Shown here in pieces: positions 63,531 to 64,000 of a DNA stretch of 64,000 nt. Numbering within the stretch: the stretch's first letter is position 1; every line of letters starts with the position of its first letter. The position numbers and the translations under genes are program-made. Origin of the DNA: CBDAPE01 sp965198325 (lineage in GTDB: Bacteria; Pseudomonadota; Alphaproteobacteria; UBA828; JAPUJA01); the NCBI GenBank assembly GCA_965198325.1, contig CBDAPE010000019.1, positions 434,001 through 498,000 of the forward strand, given 5' to 3'. Under the pieces are notes generated by a model that was not told the origin of the DNA, ran no database searches, and worked only from the letters and a program-made list of their open reading frames with translations.

Positions 63531-63776
63531 CTATCTCCAGATATTGTCCGACACTTTGACGAAGGAGTTCGCAAGGCCCTGGCTGAAGAGGCTGCTCGGG
63601 TTGCTATCAAGAATCGGGACGCGGTCTGTCCCGAGGGCGGTTACGATCTCTCCCCTGCCCTCAATCGGGACAAGGCGATTGATGAGAAGCGCACAAATCT
63701 GCTGAAGCCCAGCTATCTGGCCGCGCAGATACTCCGGTTTCTCAATATCCGAAAATCCGTTTGACGATTCACTCAT
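63531..63776 (-). CDS. Small hypothetical protein
   Basis: An 81-residue frame, MSESSNGFSDIEKPEYLRGQ, with a plausible helical core IAGLQQICALLINRLVP. The start has a good AAGGAG site seven bases upstream. The plus strand is also open here (63507..63764, starting MQVQEFRYLSPD) but without a clear ribosome-binding site, so the minus frame is preferred. The function is unknown. Confidence 0.55.
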   Translation of the reverse strand: MSESSNGFSDIEKPEYLRGQIAGLQQICALLINRLVPIEGRGEIVTALGTDRVPILDSNPSSLFSQGLANSFVKVSDNIWR

Positions 63777-63800
63777 GAGAACTCTCCTTCTCGTGGGTTA

Positions 63801-63834
63801 AGCCCCGTCTGCTGACACGGGCGGGGTTCCTTTT
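63801..63834 (+). terminator. Candidate intrinsic terminator
   Basis: CCCCG and CGGGG are separated by 14 bases and followed by TTCCTTTT on the plus strand. It could end a transcript from the left, or serve in the leader of the minus gene as a hairpin. Only a 5-bp core stem is certain. Confidence 0.45.
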
Positions 63835-63882
63835 ATCGTATCCCCGATTGACTCCCGAATCCACGGGAGCCAGACTTTCAGG

Positions 63883-64000
63883 ATGAGACGACACGCCAGC
63901 GTTTTGATTACCGTTGCGCTCTTGCTTGCCGCCGCGCCCGCATCGGCTGCCGAGGTGAGCGACTACGACCGTTTTCAGCTATGGAACGACTGCAAGTCCA
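63883..64000 (+). CDS. Putative secreted protein (partial)
   Basis: The first 39 codons of a gene that runs off the right edge. A clear Sec signal (SVLITVALLLAAAPASA, cleavage expected after ASA) is followed by AEVSDYDRFQLWNDCKS. The start ATG at 63883 has only a weak upstream purine stretch. The function is unknown. Confidence 0.6.
   Translation, partial: MRRHASVLITVALLLAAAPASAAEVSDYDRFQLWNDCKS

Noticed and set aside
63507..63764. Plus-strand ORF after repeat copy E
   Set aside because: It overlaps a minus-strand ORF with a clear ribosome-binding site; only one is likely real, and the plus frame lacks such a site.
36336..64000. Right attachment repeat of the tRNA-Pro 3' end
   Set aside because: I could not find a second copy of the tRNA end in the window, so no element boundary is claimed on the right.

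Overview
The window looks like chromosomal DNA of a high-GC alphaproteobacterium, probably Rhodospirillales-like. The support is the glyQ-glyS-ppdK arrangement, the polyprenyl synthetase / TrmN6-like / S49 peptidase neighbourhood, the Pot-type transporters with Tat-exported binding proteins, and the GC-rich codon use. The genus cannot be fixed from this sequence.

Region 1 (1-15136, all minus strand) is a single co-directional nitrogen and amine metabolism block. Reading in the transcribed direction it holds two complete polyamine/opine-type ABC importers (each binding protein, ATPase, two permeases), a DUF3830 cyclophilin-like protein, a lysine-rich protein of unknown function, a split glutamate-synthase-like enzyme (class II amidotransferase, GXGXG and FMN subunits, the MgsABC/GlxBCD type), two tandem class I glutamine amidotransferase paralogues and a partial zinc-free medium-chain reductase. 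The ATPase genes of the two importers lie in a 1131-bp direct repeat that differs at only one base, while the permeases and binding proteins around them have diverged widely. The simplest reading is uptake of an amine or amino-acid-like compound followed by glutamyl-linked assimilation. The substrate is not shown by the sequence.

Region 2 (15374-36412) is housekeeping core: a glutathione transferase gene broken by one amber codon, a molybdopterin oxidoreductase, a beta-lactamase-fold protein that has lost its metal motif, a GAF/HD-GYP phosphodiesterase, an envelope polysaccharide cluster (asparagine synthetase-like amidotransferase plus four glycosyltransferases with overlapping ends), a YgfZ-type protein, pyruvate phosphate dikinase, both glycyl-tRNA synthetase subunits, an S49 peptidase, a TrmN6-like methyltransferase, a DUF2007 protein, a polyprenyl diphosphate synthase and tRNA-Pro(CGG).

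Region 3 (36413-64000) begins directly at the 3' end of the tRNA and is an accessory island rich in remnants. It has a decayed prophage or integrative element (small genes and a frameshifted terminase), a complete IS1595-family element with an 8-bp target duplication and a passenger gene, a complete IS110-family element nested inside an IS6-family transposase gene, and fragments of IS5, IS481 and IS3-type transposases. It also has a family of about 250-bp terminal-inverted-repeat elements (four complete, one truncated, one solitary end). Cargo genes between the elements include two periplasmic binding proteins, a rhomboid protease, an amidase, a DUF6880 protein, a coupled serine-recombinase / DUF2924 cassette, a truncated MalT-like STAND regulator and a large RecD-like helicase fused to a PD-(D/E)XK-like nuclease and broken by a frameshift. 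The helicase-nuclease is the best candidate for a little-described, possibly defence-related system here. The most robust new observations are the conserved ATPase duplication, the nested IS reconstruction and the short inverted-repeat element family.
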